Positions 55,549-64,000 of a DNA stretch of 64,000 bases are shown in pieces. The position numbers were made by a program, and so were the translations under genes. Location of the stretch: NCBI RefSeq assembly GCF_036322705.1, contig NZ_AP027270.1:862501-926500 (forward strand). Reading direction: 5' to 3'. How positions within the stretch are numbered: the first letter of the stretch is position 1; each line of letters begins with the position of its first letter. This DNA comes from Maricaulis maris (GTDB lineage Bacteria > Pseudomonadota > Alphaproteobacteria > Caulobacterales > Maricaulaceae). The notes under the pieces are model-generated. The model was given only the letters and a program-made list of their open reading frames with translations, searched no databases and was not told the DNA's origin.

Positions 55549-56101
55549 TACCGCCACCTACACCCCGCGTCTCCGCACGAAGTACAAAGATGTCATCCGT
55601 GCGGCGATGAAAGAAAAGTTTGGCTATGCCAACGACCTGCAGATCCCGCGTCTCGACAAGATCGTGATCAACATGGGCGTTGGCGAGGCTTCCCAGGACT
55701 CCAAGAAAATCAAGGGCGCCCTGGAAGATCTCGAAGCCATTTCCGGCCAGAAGCCGGTCAAGACCGTTGCCAAGAAGTCGATCGCCGGCTTCAAGCTCCG
55801 TGAGGAGCAGGTGATTGGTGCGAAAGTGACGCTGCGCCAGGACCGTATGTACGAGTTCCTGGACCGTCTGATCACGATCGCCCTGCCTCGCGTGCGTGAC
55901 TTCCGTGGACTCAATGGTAAGAGCTTCGACGGTCGCGGAAATTACGCGATGGGACTGAAAGAGCATATCGTGTTCCCGGAGATCGACTACGACAAGGTCG
56001 AGAAGATCCGGGGTATGGATATCGTTGTCTGCACGACCGCAGGCAGTGATGAGGAAGCGAAGGCCCTGCTGGCCGAGTTCGATTTCCCCTTTACGAACTA
56101 A
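55541..56101 (+). CDS. rplE: Ribosomal protein uL5
   Basis: A 186-residue central protuberance protein that binds 5S rRNA. Signatures [15 protein letters not shown] and [26 protein letters not shown] are intact. The start [10 protein letters not shown] lies inside the end of rplX; the longer frame is antisense-free but would overlap rplX heavily and is not used. Confidence 0.97.
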   Translation: MSDTATYTPRLRTKYKDVIRAAMKEKFGYANDLQIPRLDKIVINMGVGEASQDSKKIKGALEDLEAISGQKPVKTVAKKSIAGFKLREEQVIGAKVTLRQDRMYEFLDRLITIALPRVRDFRGLNGKSFDGRGNYAMGLKEHIVFPEIDYDKVEKIRGMDIVVCTTAGSDEEAKALLAEFDFPFTN

Positions 56102-56150
56102 CGCAGCAGGAACGCAGGGCCGCTCGGGCTCTGCACGCAGGAGGACTTAA

Positions 56151-56456
56151 ATGGCGAAAACTTCCGCAGTCGAGCGCAATTTGAAGCGTGTGCGTCTGGT
56201 CAAGCGTTATGCGGCCAAGCGCGAACAGCTCAAGGCGATCGCACGCAACAAGGACCTGCCGGTCGAGGAGCGTTTTGCTGCTCAGCTGAAGCTGGCCGAA
56301 ATGCCGCGCAACTCGGCAGTATCCCGCATCCGGAACCGGTGCGAGATCACTGGCCGTCCGCGTGCTTTCTATCGCAAATTCCGCATGTCGCGTATTGCGA
56401 TGCGCGACTACGCCAGCCAGGGCATGATCCCGGGCATGGTCAAGTCGAGCTGGTAA
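56151..56456 (+). CDS. rpsN: Ribosomal protein uS14
   Basis: A 101-residue 30S head protein of the long, zinc-independent type. It has one cysteine ([10 protein letters not shown]) and no CxxC ribbon. The C-terminus [19 protein letters not shown] is the family signature. Confidence 0.97.
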   Translation: MAKTSAVERNLKRVRLVKRYAAKREQLKAIARNKDLPVEERFAAQLKLAEMPRNSAVSRIRNRCEITGRPRAFYRKFRMSRIAMRDYASQGMIPGMVKSSW

Positions 56457-56472
56457 GAGAGGAGACGAGAAC

Positions 56473-56871
56473 ATGTCTGTGAATGATCCTCTCGGCGATA
56501 TGCTGACCCGTATCCGCAATGCGCTGATGCGCAGCAAGCGGTCCGTCAACACGCCGGCCTCGGCCCTGCGCCGCCGCGTGCTCGACGTTCTAAAGTCGGA
56601 AGGCTACATCCGTGACTATGCGGAAGTAGAGCATGCCTCCGGCATGAAAGAGTTCGAGATCGAACTGAAGTATTTCGAAGGTGACTCGGTCATTTCGGAG
56701 ATCAAGCGTATCTCCAAGCCGGGCCGCCGCGTTTATTCCGGCGTCAAAGATCTGCCGCTTGTCCAGAATGGCCTCGGCATCGCAATCCTCTCCACGCCCA
56801 AGGGCGTGATGTCGGATTCGGTGGCTCGTGAGTCCAATGTGGGCGGCGAGATCCTCTGTCACGTCAGCTAA
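56473..56871 (+). CDS. rpsH: Ribosomal protein uS8
   Basis: A 132-residue 16S central-domain protein. It begins [19 protein letters not shown] and ends with the signature [26 protein letters not shown]. In E. coli S8 represses the spc operon near rplE. The intervals around rplE-rpsN (49 bases) are compact here, and I see no matching site. Confidence 0.97.
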   Translation: MSVNDPLGDMLTRIRNALMRSKRSVNTPASALRRRVLDVLKSEGYIRDYAEVEHASGMKEFEIELKYFEGDSVISEIKRISKPGRRVYSGVKDLPLVQNGLGIAILSTPKGVMSDSVARESNVGGEILCHVS

Positions 56872-56883
56872 GGGAGCGAACCA

Positions 56884-57417
56884 ATGTCACGTATCGGTAA
56901 ACTCCCGGTCGCCATCCCCGGCGGGGTCACGGCGACGCTCACGGAGACGTCGCTGACCGTCAAGGGTCCCAAGGGCGAACTGTCCATGACCTTTGTTGAG
57001 GAAGTGAATGTCGAGCAGGGCGAAGATGGCATTGTCATCAAGCCGCGCGACGAGACCAAGAAGGCCCGCGCGATGTGGGGCATGCAACGTGCCCTGGTCG
57101 CCAACCTGGTTCAGGGGGTCACGGCCGGCTACGAGAAGGATCTCGAGCTGGTTGGCGTTGGTTATCGTGCGCAGATGCAGGGCACGTCCCTGAAGCTGTC
57201 GCTCGGCCTGTCGCATGACGTCGTCTACGACGCCCCGGAAGGCATCACCATCAGTGTCGGCAAGCCGACCGAAGTGAAGATCGTGGGCGCTGATAAGCAG
57301 CGCGTCGGCCAGACAGCCGCCGAGATCCGTCGCTTCCGTCCGCCGGAGCCTTACAAGGGCAAGGGCATCAAATATGTCGGCGAGTATATCCGCCGCAAAG
57401 AAGGCAAGAAGAAGTAG
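56884..57417 (+). CDS. rplF: Ribosomal protein uL6
   Basis: A 177-residue protein near the sarcin-ricin loop and factor-binding site. It shows two similar domains, beginning [15 protein letters not shown], and the C-terminal signature [27 protein letters not shown]. Confidence 0.97.
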   Translation: MSRIGKLPVAIPGGVTATLTETSLTVKGPKGELSMTFVEEVNVEQGEDGIVIKPRDETKKARAMWGMQRALVANLVQGVTAGYEKDLELVGVGYRAQMQGTSLKLSLGLSHDVVYDAPEGITISVGKPTEVKIVGADKQRVGQTAAEIRRFRPPEPYKGKGIKYVGEYIRRKEGKKK

Positions 57418-57425
57418 GGCGAGCG

Positions 57426-57788
57426 ATGAAAACTCAACGCGAAAAATCGGTCCGTCGCGCCCAGCGCAACCGGATCCGTCTGCGCAAGTTCGCCAATGGC
57501 CGTCCGCGGCTGTCGGTCTACCGGTCTTCGAAGAACATCTATGCCCAGATCATCGACGATGTGTCGGGCAAGACGGTCGTCGCTGCCTCTTCCCTCGAGG
57601 AAGCCGCTCAAAAAGAGCATGGCAAGGGTTGCGACACGAAGGCTGCCGAGATCGTCGGCAAGCTGATCGCCGAGCGCGCAGTCAAGGAAGGCGTCAAGGA
57701 CGTCGTCTTCGACCGTGGCGGTTACATCTTTCACGGGCGTGTCAAAGCGCTCGCAGAGGCGGCCCGCGAGGGCGGCCTGAACTTCTAA
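57426..57788 (+). CDS. rplR: Ribosomal protein uL18
   Basis: A 120-residue 5S rRNA-binding protein. A basic N-terminus ([17 protein letters not shown]) is followed by [20 protein letters not shown] and the C-terminal [26 protein letters not shown] signature. Confidence 0.97.
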   Translation: MKTQREKSVRRAQRNRIRLRKFANGRPRLSVYRSSKNIYAQIIDDVSGKTVVAASSLEEAAQKEHGKGCDTKAAEIVGKLIAERAVKEGVKDVVFDRGGYIFHGRVKALAEAAREGGLNF

Positions 57789-57800
57789 GGGAGCGGACGT

Positions 57801-58409
57801 ATGGCTCATCAGAACGAGCAACGTGGTGACCGCGGTGACCGTGGCCGAGGCCGTGGCCGTGGCCGGGACCGCGACCAGGAACGCGATGACGAACTTGTAG
57901 ACAAGCTCGTCCACATCAACCGCGTCGCCAAGACCGTGAAGGGCGGCCGGAACTTCCAGTTCGCAGCCCTCGTCGTGGTCGGTGACCAGAAAGGCCGCGT
58001 CGGCTTCGGACAGGGCAAGGCGCGCGAAGTGCCGGAAGCCATCCGCAAGGCCACCGACGAAGCCAAGAAGAACATGGTTCGCGTCCCGCTGCGCGAAGGC
58101 CGTACCCTGCACCATGACGGCAAAGGCCGTCACGGCGCCGGCAAGGTCGTCCTGCGGGCAGCGCCTCCGGGTACCGGCGTCATCGCCGGTGGGCCGATGC
58201 GCGCTGTGCTGGAAACCCTCGGGGTCCAGGACGTGGTTGCCAAGTCGGTTGGCACGTCCAACCCGTACAACATGATCCGCGCCACCATGGACGCGCTGAA
58301 GGCGCAGTCGAGCCCGCGCTCGGTTGCAGCCAAGCGTGGTCTTAAGGTTGGCGATCTGGTGAACCGCCGCGATGACGGCGCGTCCTCACCGGAAGCGATC
58401 GAAGCGTAA
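57801..58409 (+). CDS. rpsE: Ribosomal protein uS5, with extended N-terminus
   Basis: A 202-residue protein of the mRNA entry and proofreading region, longer than E. coli S5 (167). The extra N-terminal 30 residues are RGD/RGRG-rich ([19 protein letters not shown]) and encoded by short repetitive GC-rich DNA. The core starts at [21 protein letters not shown], and the double-stranded RNA-binding-like domain is intact. Extended basic S5 tails are common in alphaproteobacteria. Confidence 0.97.
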   Translation: MAHQNEQRGDRGDRGRGRGRGRDRDQERDDELVDKLVHINRVAKTVKGGRNFQFAALVVVGDQKGRVGFGQGKAREVPEAIRKATDEAKKNMVRVPLREGRTLHHDGKGRHGAGKVVLRAAPPGTGVIAGGPMRAVLETLGVQDVVAKSVGTSNPYNMIRATMDALKAQSSPRSVAAKRGLKVGDLVNRRDDGASSPEAIEA

Positions 58410-58421
58410 GGACCGGACACA

Positions 58422-58607
58422 ATGGCCAAAAAGACCATCCGCGTACGCCAGACGGGCAGCGCCATCCGCCGCCCGCAAGATCAGCGTGCCACGCTTATCG
58501 GCCTCGGTCTCAACAAGATCGGTCGTGAGCGCGAGCTGGAAGATACACCGTCTGTCCGTGGCATGATTGCCAAGGTCAGCCATATGGTGGAAATCGTCGA
58601 GGAGTAG
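58422..58607 (+). CDS. rpmD: Ribosomal protein uL30
   Basis: A 61-residue protein of the large subunit. The sequence [39 protein letters not shown] is typical. It lies between rpsE and rplO in the usual spc order. Confidence 0.97.
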   Translation: MAKKTIRVRQTGSAIRRPQDQRATLIGLGLNKIGRERELEDTPSVRGMIAKVSHMVEIVEE

Positions 58608-58647
58608 GTCCCTGCTGGGGAAACCGCTCCATCGAATGGAGAACGAC

Positions 58648-59127
58648 ATGCGTCTCAATGAATTGCGCGACAATGACGGTGCTACCAAGATCCGCACCCG
58701 CGTCGGCCGTGGTATCGGTTCCGGCAAGGGCAAAACGGGTGGCCGCGGCGTCAAGGGCCAGAAATCCCGTTCGGGTGTGGCTATCAAGGGCTTCGAGGGC
58801 GGCCAGATGCCGCTTCATATGCGCCTGCCGAAGCGGGGCTTCAACAAGCCGAACCGCAAGGCTTGGGCAGAAGTGAATCTCGGCCGTATCGAGAAGGCAA
58901 TTGCCGAAGGCAAGATCGACGCGAAAAAGCCGATCGACGCTGAAGTCCTGATGGCTGCGGGCCTGGTCCGTCGTCAGCTGGATGGCATCCGCCTCCTTGC
59001 GAAGGGCGAGCTGAAGTCCAAAGTAGAGATCACCCTTGCCGGTGCCTCCAAGGCAGCGGTTGCCGCGGTCGAGAAGGCCGGCGGCAAGGTGACCCTCACC
59101 GCCGTGGCAAAAGACGCCGCGGAATAA
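58648..59127 (+). CDS. rplO: Ribosomal protein uL15
   Basis: A 159-residue late-assembly protein. It has [22 protein letters not shown] and the glycine-rich [20 protein letters not shown]. The ATG preceded by tggagaacgac is chosen; another ATG four codons upstream would place the ribosome-binding site inside the gene. Confidence 0.96.
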   Translation: MRLNELRDNDGATKIRTRVGRGIGSGKGKTGGRGVKGQKSRSGVAIKGFEGGQMPLHMRLPKRGFNKPNRKAWAEVNLGRIEKAIAEGKIDAKKPIDAEVLMAAGLVRRQLDGIRLLAKGELKSKVEITLAGASKAAVAAVEKAGGKVTLTAVAKDAAE

Positions 59128-59160
59128 GCGACTTAACGCCGACCTTTTAAGGACGTCTTC

Positions 59161-60501
59161 ATGGCTTCAGCTGCCGAACAGCTTGCTGCGAACATGAACT
59201 TTAGCTCCTTCGCGAAAGCGAAGGAGCTGCAGCAACGCATCCTGTTCACGATCGGGATCCTGATCGTTTACCGGATTGGTACTTTCGTGCCGATTCCCGG
59301 GATCGATCCGGAGCAATACGCACGCGTCTTCGATTCGCTGGGCGGGCAGGGGCAGGGCATCCTGTCCATGTTCAACATGCTTGGCGGCGGTGCCGTCGAG
59401 CGCATGGCGATCTTCGTGCTCAACGTGATGCCGTATATTTCGGCCTCGATCATCATGCAGCTGATGTCAGCCACCATTCCCAGCCTTGAAAAGCTGAAGA
59501 AGGAAGGTGGCGAGCAGGGCCGGCAGCAGATCAACCAGTACACCCGGTATCTGACTGTTTTCCTGGCCACGGGCCAGGCCTTCGCTATCGCCATGGGCAT
59601 GAATACGCCCAATAGCGACGGTGTCGCGCTGGCGCTCAATCCCGGGCCCTTCTTTATTGCCTCGACCGTGATCACGCTGGTCGGTGCCACCATGCTGCTG
59701 TTGTGGCTGGGTGAGCAGATCACCGCGCGCGGTGTTGGTAATGGTGTGTCCCTGATCATTTTCGCGGGTATCATCTCGGCTGTGCCGGGTGTGATCGGTG
59801 GCGCGCTGTCGCAAGCCTCCTCGACCGGCGACGGCACGGTCCTTCTGGTCGGCACGGCGCTGATCCTGATCGGCCTGACCCTGGTCGTCTTCATGGAGCG
59901 CTCGCAGCGCCGGCTTCTGGTCCAGTACCCCAAGCGCCAGCAGGGAAATCGCATGGTCGGAGGCGACACCTCCTTCCTGCCGCTCAAGCTGAATACCGCA
60001 GGCGTCATTCCGCCGATCTTCGCCTCGTCCCTGTTGCTGCTGCCGGCAACGGCGGCCAGCTTCCAGGCCCAGTCTGGTGCCGGATGGCTGCAGACGATGG
60101 TGGCCTATCTCGGACCGGGGGCGCCGCTCTTCATGGTGCTCTATGCCGCCATGATCGTGTTCTTCTGCTTCTTCTACACCTCGGTCGTCTTCAACCCTGA
60201 GGACACCGCCGAGAATCTGAGGAAGTATGGCGGGTTCCTGCCGGGCATTCGGCCAGGTAAACGGACCGCCGAGTATATCGACTACGTCCTCTCCCGCCTG
60301 ACCCTGGTTGGAGCCCTGTACCTGGTCCTGATCTGTATGGTGCCCATGATGCTCAATCCGCAGACGGCGCTGGGCGGTACGTCCCTGCTCATCATCGTTT
60401 CGGTGACGCTGGATACGGTTTCGCAGATCCAGTCCCATTTGCTGGCGCACCAGTACGAGGGTCTGATCAAGAAATCGAAGCTGCGGGGACGCAAGCGATG
60501 A
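59161..60501 (+). CDS. secY: Preprotein translocase subunit SecY
   Basis: A 446-residue channel protein with ten transmembrane helices. The N-terminal plug region follows RIGTFVPIPGIDPEQ, the conserved SASIIMQLMSATIPSLEKLKKEG is present, and the cytoplasmic loops carry RSQRRLLVQYPKRQQGNRMVGG and the GKRTAEYIDYVLSRLT segment before the last helices. It works with SecE (33226) and SecA. adk begins in its last codon. Confidence 0.97.
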   Translation: MASAAEQLAANMNFSSFAKAKELQQRILFTIGILIVYRIGTFVPIPGIDPEQYARVFDSLGGQGQGILSMFNMLGGGAVERMAIFVLNVMPYISASIIMQLMSATIPSLEKLKKEGGEQGRQQINQYTRYLTVFLATGQAFAIAMGMNTPNSDGVALALNPGPFFIASTVITLVGATMLLLWLGEQITARGVGNGVSLIIFAGIISAVPGVIGGALSQASSTGDGTVLLVGTALILIGLTLVVFMERSQRRLLVQYPKRQQGNRMVGGDTSFLPLKLNTAGVIPPIFASSLLLLPATAASFQAQSGAGWLQTMVAYLGPGAPLFMVLYAAMIVFFCFFYTSVVFNPEDTAENLRKYGGFLPGIRPGKRTAEYIDYVLSRLTLVGALYLVLICMVPMMLNPQTALGGTSLLIIVSVTLDTVSQIQSHLLAHQYEGLIKKSKLRGRKR

Positions 60502-61064
60502 ACATTATCCTGTTCGGACCGCCGGGCTGTGGCAAAGGCACCCAGTCTAAGCGTCTCGTCACCGAGCGCGGCTGGGTGCAGCTCTCCACCGGAGACATGC
60601 TGCGCGAAGCAAAGGCGGCCGGGACAGAGTTGGGTCTGCGCGTGTCTGCGATCATGGATGCCGGAAATCTGGTGTCCGACGAGATCGTGATCGAGTTGAT
60701 CGAGGAATGTCTGCCGGAGGCCGAGGCCGCCGGTGGCGCCATCTTCGACGGCTTCCCGCGCACGGTTGCCCAGGCAGAGGCGCTTGATGCAGCGCTGGCC
60801 AAGCGTGGCACCCAGGTTGATGCCGTTGTCCGCCTGCTGGTGGATGACAATGAATTGGTCGCCCGTATGGAAAAGCGGGCGGCGGAAGAGGGACGGGCCG
60901 ATGATAATATCGACGCGTTCAAGGTACGTTTGAAGAACTACCAGGATCAGACAGCGCCGCTCATCCCGTTCTATGCCCAATCGGGCAAGTTGCGGGAAGT
61001 CCCCGGCATGGGATCCATGGACGAGGTCGCAGCGGGAATTGCTGCGGCTCTCGAAGAGAAGTGA
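60498..61064 (+). CDS. adk: Adenylate kinase, short form
   Basis: A 188-residue enzyme that interconverts ATP, ADP and AMP. The P-loop is FGPPGCGKGTQSKRL, the AMP-binding DGFPRTVAQAEAL follows, and the arginine-rich segment is RMEKRAAEEGRADDN. The long LID insertion of the 214-residue type is replaced by a short loop, so no zinc site is expected. It overlaps secY by 4 bases. Confidence 0.97.
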   Translation: MNIILFGPPGCGKGTQSKRLVTERGWVQLSTGDMLREAKAAGTELGLRVSAIMDAGNLVSDEIVIELIEECLPEAEAAGGAIFDGFPRTVAQAEALDAALAKRGTQVDAVVRLLVDDNELVARMEKRAAEEGRADDNIDAFKVRLKNYQDQTAPLIPFYAQSGKLREVPGMGSMDEVAAGIAAALEEK

Positions 61065-61085
61065 CACACACCTGTTGCAACCCCA

Positions 61086-61115
61086 TTGACGGGGTGGCAA
61101 CGCTGACTGTAGATA
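61086..61115 (+). promoter_or_regulatory. Candidate promoter upstream of rpsM
   Basis: ttgacg and tagata are separated by 18 bases in the 144-base gap between adk and rpsM, leaving a leader of about 90 bases. It would give the alpha operon its own transcription start. Confidence 0.5.
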
Positions 61116-61208
61116 GCGCCCTTCGCGAAACGGGCGAGCTGATGCGGTGACCGAAAGGTCGCCCCATGGTTCGTCCGTGTATGGCGTTCAGAATTTGGGA
61201 GATGGAAA

Positions 61209-61577
61209 GTGGCCCGTATAGCCGGCGTCAATATTCCGACGAATAAGCGCGTAGAGATCGCGCTTCGCTACATCCACGGCATTGGCCCGGCCAAGGCGAA
61301 GGAGATCTGCGAGCAGGTTTCCATCATGCCCGAGCGCCGCGTCAGTGAACTGACGGATGCAGAAGTCCTGCAAATCCGCGAAGTGATCGATCGTGATCAC
61401 ATGGTGGAAGGGGACCTGCGCCGTGAGGTGGCTGTGAACATCAAGCGTCTCATGGACCTGGGTAACTACCGTGGCCTGCGCCACCGTCGTGGCCTGCCTG
61501 TCCGTGGTCAGCGCACTCACACCAATGCGCGTACGCGCAAAGGTCCGGCCAAGCCGATTGCCGGCAAGAAGAAGTAG
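61209..61577 (+). CDS. rpsM: Ribosomal protein uS13
   Basis: A 122-residue 30S head protein with B1 bridge contacts to the large subunit. The start is GTG with gggagatggaaa upstream; the next residues [25 protein letters not shown] are the canonical N-terminus. The C-terminal [17 protein letters not shown] is intact. It is the first gene of the alpha operon. Confidence 0.97.
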   Translation: MARIAGVNIPTNKRVEIALRYIHGIGPAKAKEICEQVSIMPERRVSELTDAEVLQIREVIDRDHMVEGDLRREVAVNIKRLMDLGNYRGLRHRRGLPVRGQRTHTNARTRKGPAKPIAGKKK

Positions 61578-61588
61578 GGCCCTGAGCA

Positions 61589-61978
61589 ATGGCTAAGGAA
61601 ACTGGCCGCGTTAAGCGGCGCGAACGCAAGAACATCACGTCGGGTGTTGCCCACGTGAGTGCTAGCTTCAACAACACCATGGTGACCATTACGGACGCCC
61701 AGGGAAATGCAATTTCCTGGTCGTCGGCCGGTCACATGGGCTTCAAGGGTTCGCGCAAGTCGACCCCGTATGCAGCCCAGATGGCCGCTGAAGACGCTGG
61801 CAAGAAGGCGATTGAACACGGCATGAAGACCATCGAAGTGAAGGTCTCCGGTCCGGGTTCGGGGCGCGAGAGCGCGCTGCGTGCGTTGCAGTCGGTGGGT
61901 TTCACCATCACCACCATCCAGGACGTCACGCCGATCCCGCACAACGGTTGCCGTCCGCCGAAGCGCCGTCGCGTCTAG
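61589..61978 (+). CDS. rpsK: Ribosomal protein uS11
   Basis: A 129-residue platform protein near the E-site m[33 protein letters not shown] and the C-terminal [18 protein letters not shown] are standard. rpsD, which follows in gammaproteobacteria, is absent here as in other alphaproteobacteria. Confidence 0.98.
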   Translation: MAKETGRVKRRERKNITSGVAHVSASFNNTMVTITDAQGNAISWSSAGHMGFKGSRKSTPYAAQMAAEDAGKKAIEHGMKTIEVKVSGPGSGRESALRALQSVGFTITTIQDVTPIPHNGCRPPKRRRV

Positions 61979-62052
61979 TACGCTGCGCGCATTTCGCCTG
62001 TTGAACGCGCCGGCGGCTCAAACCGTACGGCTGATGAAGGGGCAGTAAGAAC

Positions 62053-63072
62053 GTGATCGAGAAGAACTGGCAAGAACTCATCCGCCCGATGAAGCCGGAA
62101 ATCGAGCCGGGGCATGATCCCGCGCGCCAAGCCAAGATTGTCGCCGAGCCGCTGGAGCGTGGCTTCGGCATGACGCTTGGCAATGCGCTTCGTCGTGTGC
62201 TCCTGTCTTCGCTTCAGGGCGCAGCAGTGACGAATGTCCACATTGACGGCGTCGTCCACGAGTTTTCGTCGATCGACGGCGTTCGTGAAGACGTCACCGA
62301 CATCGTGCTGAATATCAAGCAGATCGCCCTGCGCATGCATGGGGAAGGCCCCAAGCGTGTCGTGCTCAAGAAGTCCGGCCCTGGTATCGTCACCGCTGGT
62401 GATATCGAGGAAACCGCAGACGTCGAGATCGTCAATAAGGATCTCGCCCTGTGTACGCTGGACGAGGGTGCGGAGATCCGCATGGAGTTCACCATCAACA
62501 CCGGCAAGGGCTATGTCCCGTCCGAGCGTAACCGCCCGGAAGATGCCCCGATCGGCCTGATCGGCGTTGATGCGCTGTACAGCCCGGTCAAGCGCGTGTC
62601 GTACAAGGTCGAGAACACCCGTGAGGGACAGGTTCTCGATTATGACAAGCTGACGCTTGAAGTTGAGACAGACGGAACCGTCACCCCGGAAGATTCCGTG
62701 GCTTTCGCCGCGCGTATCCTCCAGGATCAGTTCCAGATCTTCATCAACTTCGAGGAAGCTGTCGAGGCGCGTCCGGCCGAGGACGACAAGCCCGAGCTCG
62801 ACTTCAACCCGGCGCTGCTGCGCAAGGTCGACGAGCTGGAGCTGTCCGTGCGTTCGGCAAACTGCCTGAAGAACGACAACATCGTCTACATCGGCGACCT
62901 GATCCAGAAGTCCGAGGCGGAAATGCTCCGTACCCCGAACTTCGGCCGCAAGTCGCTTAATGAGATCAAGGAAGTTCTCGCCCAGATGGGTCTCCATCTT
63001 GGCATGGAAGCGCCGAATTGGCCGCCGGAGAACATCGAAGATCTCGCCAAACGTTTCGAGGATCACGTCTAG
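62053..63072 (+). CDS. rpoA: RNA polymerase subunit alpha
   Basis: A 339-residue subunit. The N-terminal assembly domain ([23 protein letters not shown]) and the C-terminal domain that contacts UP elements and activators ([25 protein letters not shown], with the 265-determinant-like arginine and asparagine) are joined by an acidic linker near residues 235-255. The start is GTG. It lies 74 bases after rpsK. Confidence 0.98.
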   Translation: MIEKNWQELIRPMKPEIEPGHDPARQAKIVAEPLERGFGMTLGNALRRVLLSSLQGAAVTNVHIDGVVHEFSSIDGVREDVTDIVLNIKQIALRMHGEGPKRVVLKKSGPGIVTAGDIEETADVEIVNKDLALCTLDEGAEIRMEFTINTGKGYVPSERNRPEDAPIGLIGVDALYSPVKRVSYKVENTREGQVLDYDKLTLEVETDGTVTPEDSVAFAARILQDQFQIFINFEEAVEARPAEDDKPELDFNPALLRKVDELELSVRSANCLKNDNIVYIGDLIQKSEAEMLRTPNFGRKSLNEIKEVLAQMGLHLGMEAPNWPPENIEDLAKRFEDHV

Positions 63073-63117
63073 GCAGCCGCCGGGAGGCGCCTGAACCGGA
63101 CCTGAGGAGATAAAGTC

Positions 63118-63540
63118 ATGCGTCACGGCATCGCACACCGCAAGCTTAACCGCACTCATTCGCACCGCAAGGCGATGCTGGCCAATATGGCCGCTTCGCT
63201 GATCGAGCACGAGCAGATCGTCACTACCTTGCCGAAAGCCAAGGAACTGGCCCCGTTCGTCGACAAGCTCATCACGCTCGCCAAGCGCGGCGATGTGCAT
63301 GGTCGTCGTCAAGCCATGTCCAAGGTCCGTAATGAGGGCCAGGTCAAGAAGCTGTTCGACACGCTCGGTGGCCGCTACGCCGAACGGGACGGGGGTTATA
63401 CCCGCGTTCTCAAGGCCGGCTTCCGTCACGGCGACAACGCCCCGATGGCTGTCATCGAACTCGTTGACCGCGATCCGGCCGCCAAGGGCGCCGGTGATCG
63501 GGCCCGGGTCGAAGCAGAGACGGGCATGACGGAGGAGTAA
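63118..63540 (+). CDS. rplQ: Ribosomal protein bL17
   Basis: A 140-residue tunnel-exit protein. [21 protein letters not shown] is the signature N-terminus. The core ends with [15 protein letters not shown] and is followed by an Ala/Glu-rich tail. It is the last gene of the alpha operon and is followed by a terminator. Confidence 0.97.
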   Translation: MRHGIAHRKLNRTHSHRKAMLANMAASLIEHEQIVTTLPKAKELAPFVDKLITLAKRGDVHGRRQAMSKVRNEGQVKKLFDTLGGRYAERDGGYTRVLKAGFRHGDNAPMAVIELVDRDPAAKGAGDRARVEAETGMTEE

Positions 63541-63564
63541 TCCTCTCGTCAGTGAATAGTCATG

Positions 63565-63599
63565 AAAAGGCGGCTTTGCTTCGGCAGGGCCGCCTTTTT
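63565..63599 (+). terminator. Intrinsic terminator of the alpha operon
   Basis: Perfect 10-base arms aaaaggcggc and gccgcctttt flank a 14-base loop and run into a T-tract. Confidence 0.9.
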
Positions 63600-63629
63600 C
63601 ATGCCCGCAATCCAGTCTATATGGGTCCC

Positions 63630-64000
63630 ATGATCAAACATCTTCTCCTCGCCTGCCTCCTCGCGACTGCGCCAGCGGCCGCCCAGGAGATCGATCTCGC
63701 CGGCGCTGCCGACGACCGGATCATTCCCGAGAGCCGCATGGACATGCAGATGTCCTTTGCGCCGGTTGTCCGGGAGGTCACCCCGGCTGTGGTCAATGTG
63801 TTTTCGCGCCGCGTGGTCGAGAATCAGCACCCGTTCGCCAATGATCCTTTCTTCTCGCGCATGTTCCGCAGCCAGCCGCGGGAGCAGAACTCGCTCGGGT
63901 CCGGCGTCATCGTCGACGCATCCGGGGTCATTGTGACCAATAACCACGTCGTCGCGGGCGCCACCGAGCTGCGGGTTGTGCTGGCGGATCGCCGTGAGTT
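63630..64000 (+). CDS. Do-family periplasmic serine protease, N-terminal part (runs off the window)
   Basis: The first 123 residues of a DegP/DegQ-type protease-chaperone. A signal peptide (MIKHLLLACLLATAPAAAQ) is followed by FAPVVREVTPAVVNVFSRRVV, a flexible LA-loop with many aromatic and Arg residues (NDPFFSRMFRSQPREQ), and LGSGVIVDASGVIVTNNHVV, where His106 is the first catalytic residue. The Asp, the Ser and the PDZ domains lie beyond the window. An ATG three codons earlier (63621) is an alternative start; neither has a clear ribosome-binding site. Confidence 0.9.
   Translation, partial: MIKHLLLACLLATAPAAAQEIDLAGAADDRIIPESRMDMQMSFAPVVREVTPAVVNVFSRRVVENQHPFANDPFFSRMFRSQPREQNSLGSGVIVDASGVIVTNNHVVAGATELRVVLADRRE

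Overview
The window is about 64 kb of GC-rich alphaproteobacterial chromosome. The gene order (rlmB, tRNA-Tyr, tRNA-Gly, tuf, tRNA-Trp, secE-nusG, rplKAJL-rpoBC, rpsLG-fusA-tuf, S10-spc-alpha), the absence of rpsD from the alpha operon, the duplicated tuf and a large TonB-dependent receptor fit Caulobacterales/Hyphomonadales. A Maricaulis-like organism is my best guess, made by recognition and not by a search.

Layout. 1-1.4 kb: 3' part of a 23S rRNA gene, then 5S rRNA and a terminator. 1.5-14.3 kb: housekeeping and mixed genes (pyrC, tRNA-Thr, a DUF1761-type membrane protein, metG, an exported cyclophilin, an ABC exporter pair, an exported M20 amidohydrolase with a RidA protein, a glutathione transferase, a DUF819 membrane protein, a GSGD-repeat exported protein, rlmB). 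14.4-22.2 kb: tRNA-Tyr, a diguanylate cyclase, tRNA-Gly, a VTT/DedA-like membrane protein, then a tightly coupled five-gene minus-strand cassette: KAS III-like thiolase, extended SDR, metallo-beta-lactamase-fold hydrolase, PaaK/F390-synthetase-like adenylating enzyme and GT1 glycosyltransferase. I consider this cassette the best candidate for an undescribed pathway.

22.6-33 kb: tufB, then an overlapping three-gene operon (2OG-Fe(II) oxygenase, TPR-sulfotransferase, TPR-2OG oxygenase), a TonB-dependent receptor and a methyltransferase. 33-63.5 kb: the information-processing core: tRNA-Trp, secE, nusG, L11-L1-L10-L12, rpoB, rpoC, S12-S7-EF-G-EF-Tu, and the complete S10, spc and alpha operons with secY and adk. 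The window ends inside an exported Do-type serine protease gene.

How the parts relate. tRNA-Thr(UGU), tRNA-Tyr(GUA), tRNA-Gly(UCC), tufB, tRNA-Trp and secE occur in the order found in the compact E. coli thrU-tyrU-glyT-thrT-tufB-secE region, but spread over 30 kb with accessory genes between them. The two tuf copies differ by one synonymous base across the whole CDS while their flanks are unrelated, which indicates gene conversion. No CRISPR array, insertion sequence, integrase or prophage gene was recognised.
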